The notes under the pieces are model-generated. The model saw nothing but the letters and a program-made list of their open reading frames with translations, had not been told where the DNA came from and made no database searches. Of a stretch of 64,000 nt of DNA, positions 63,066 through 64,000 are shown piece by piece (position 1 is the first letter of the stretch; every line of letters begins with the position of its first letter). Both the position numbers and the translations under genes were made by a program. The DNA is from Leptospiraceae bacterium. Lineage in GTDB: Bacteria; Spirochaetota; Leptospiria; Leptospirales; Leptospiraceae. The stretch covers positions 558,001 to 622,000 of the forward strand of contig JADJFV010000001.1 in NCBI GenBank assembly GCA_016708435.1. Reading direction: 5' to 3'.

Positions 63066-63972
63066 TGATCTGTCTTGCGAAGAATAGATATTTTAATGAT
63101 TTCTTTTGATTCCCCATCAATAAATATAGAATCGAGAGATCATAAGCGTCCTTCGGATTTGGTTGGATGGAATCTTTTTCATTGTAATAATTTTGTAGAT
63201 TGTTTTCGAAGCTAACAAGCTTCTTATTTTTTATGGTAATGATCCGATTGATAAAATCTTTTTCTTTAGCTGTAGGATTGATTTTTTTGTATTGCATTTC
63301 TTTGATGAAGCTATTGAAACGATCATCCATCGAAGTCGCCTCAGAAACTATCTTGAGGGCTTTCGAATAACGTCCAGTCTTAATCAAAATATCCGACTTA
63401 ATCAGTTTTATAGAAGAGTCTTCTTTATAGAGGGAATTGTATATACTCAAAGTCTTTATGGCATCTCTATATCTTCTTTGTTTATAATAGAATTTAATTA
63501 ACTCTTCTAGGCTTGCTTTGTGATGTGGATCAATTTTTATTACATTCGAAAGATATTGTTCCGTTTTATCTACATTATCCGCTTTGGCATAAATGGAAGC
63601 AAGGAGAATGTGGGAAAAAAGAAATCGTCTTTTGTAGTAGAGAGATTTTTTTAGACATTGAATTGCTTTTTTAAAACGGTTTTGCTTGTAAAATTCTTGA
63701 CCGAGATGAAAGTATGTTTCTTCATTTGGATTTAGTTTTGTAATTTTATAAAAGAATTCTAAAGCCTTGGAATTCTCTTCGAGATTGGAATATAGATTTG
63801 CTAATCTATAAAGACATTTTATATTGTCTGTCTCCATTTCCAGGCATTCAAGGTAGCACTGTATTGCCTTTTCATACTCAGCATTTTCTTCAAATTGTAA
63901 TCCGTCTCGGTAAGATTCTCGAAACTTTTTAATTTTAAAATGAGTATACTTTCTCTTTATATTATCTTTCAT
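63043..63972 (-). CDS. TPR protein, cytoplasmic
   Basis: A 309-residue protein made of seven or so TPR units (YEKAIQCYLECLEMETDNIK, SKALEFFYKITKLNPNEETY, FKKAIQCLKKSLYYKRRFLF) after a basic N-terminus (KDNIKRKYTHFKIKKFRESY). There is no signal peptide. The ATG at 63972 is 28 bases from the window end and has no strong ribosome site, so an upstream gene may be coupled. It overlaps the TPR lipoprotein by 23 bases, one operon with the peroxidase. Confidence 0.8.
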   Translation of the reverse strand: MKDNIKRKYTHFKIKKFRESYRDGLQFEENAEYEKAIQCYLECLEMETDNIKCLYRLANLYSNLEENSKALEFFYKITKLNPNEETYFHLGQEFYKQNRFKKAIQCLKKSLYYKRRFLFSHILLASIYAKADNVDKTEQYLSNVIKIDPHHKASLEELIKFYYKQRRYRDAIKTLSIYNSLYKEDSSIKLIKSDILIKTGRYSKALKIVSEATSMDDRFNSFIKEMQYKKINPTAKEKDFINRIITIKNKKLVSFENNLQNYYNEKDSIQPNPKDAYDLSILYLLMGNQKKSLKYLFFARQINEENKYS

Positions 63973-64000
63973 GCTACTGACGTAACCAGAAAGATTTCTG

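Noticed and set aside
1..64000. CRISPR array, tRNA, rRNA or riboswitch
   Set aside because: No regular spacer pattern, cloverleaf or known aptamer core was recognised on reading; a covariance search would be needed to exclude them.

Overview
The window is low-GC DNA (by eye about 35% GC) that looks like a spirochaete of the Leptospiraceae or a close relative. This is inferred from fliG, class III adenylate cyclases with N-terminal membrane domains, Big-2 (Lig-like) lipoproteins, many TPR and lipoprotein genes, and rpmF-plsX-fabG together with a complete cbb3 oxidase cluster. No rRNA, tRNA or CRISPR array was recognised.

Layout. 1-5.6 kb: a TPR gene running off the left edge, a divergent acyltransferase, an OsmC-like protein, a frameshifted membrane protein and small membrane proteins, with two fossils of the 3' end of the adenylate cyclase gene at 5632-6867. 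7-11 kb: glycerophosphodiesterase, then on the + strand an ABA4-like membrane protein, an outer-membrane barrel and a flavin amine oxidase. 11-19.1 kb: a minus-strand cbb3 oxidase operon, ccoN-O-Q-P-G-H-I-S plus a SafE/DsbD-like metal transporter. A divergent Fnr-family regulator is frameshifted, and a palindrome lies between the two.

20-28 kb is an accessory region: an IS66 element with a frameshifted transposase, a restriction-modification locus (beta-class DNA methyltransferase, HARE-HTH protein, DpnI homologue, C-terminal duplicate fragment), a broken DUF433/DUF5615 toxin-antitoxin pair, and an MNT/HEPN pair with a truncated HEPN. 28-36.7 kb: a giant DUF2339 membrane protein, a UshA-like protein, rpmF-plsX-fabG and a GGDEF diguanylate cyclase. 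37-44.6 kb: a second MNT/HEPN pair with a dead HEPN, an inositol-monophosphatase-like gene, fliG, an intact mobile mystery A/B (HTH + Fic) module with three phased operators, folE, hemJ and an IS110-family element.

44.6-57 kb: alpha/beta hydrolase and acyl-CoA ligase, a Fic protein, a SHOCT protein, and a tandem duplication of very large Big-2/vWA lipoproteins. In one copy the reading frame is broken; in the other the metal site is degenerate. 57.3 kb carries a G-run block that looks like a sequence or assembly artefact. 57.5-64 kb: a diheme peroxidase translationally coupled to an adenylate cyclase, then MsrA, a second diheme peroxidase lipoprotein and two TPR proteins, suggesting peroxide and redox handling linked to cAMP.

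Two themes run through the window. First, single-base losses in A/T runs break several otherwise well-conserved frames, which may be base-calling error or real decay. Second, toxin halves of toxin-antitoxin pairs are repeatedly broken while antitoxin halves often survive. The best candidates for new biology are the DpnI homologue beside a methyltransferase, the peroxidase-cyclase coupling, and the duplicated Big-2/vWA lipoproteins.
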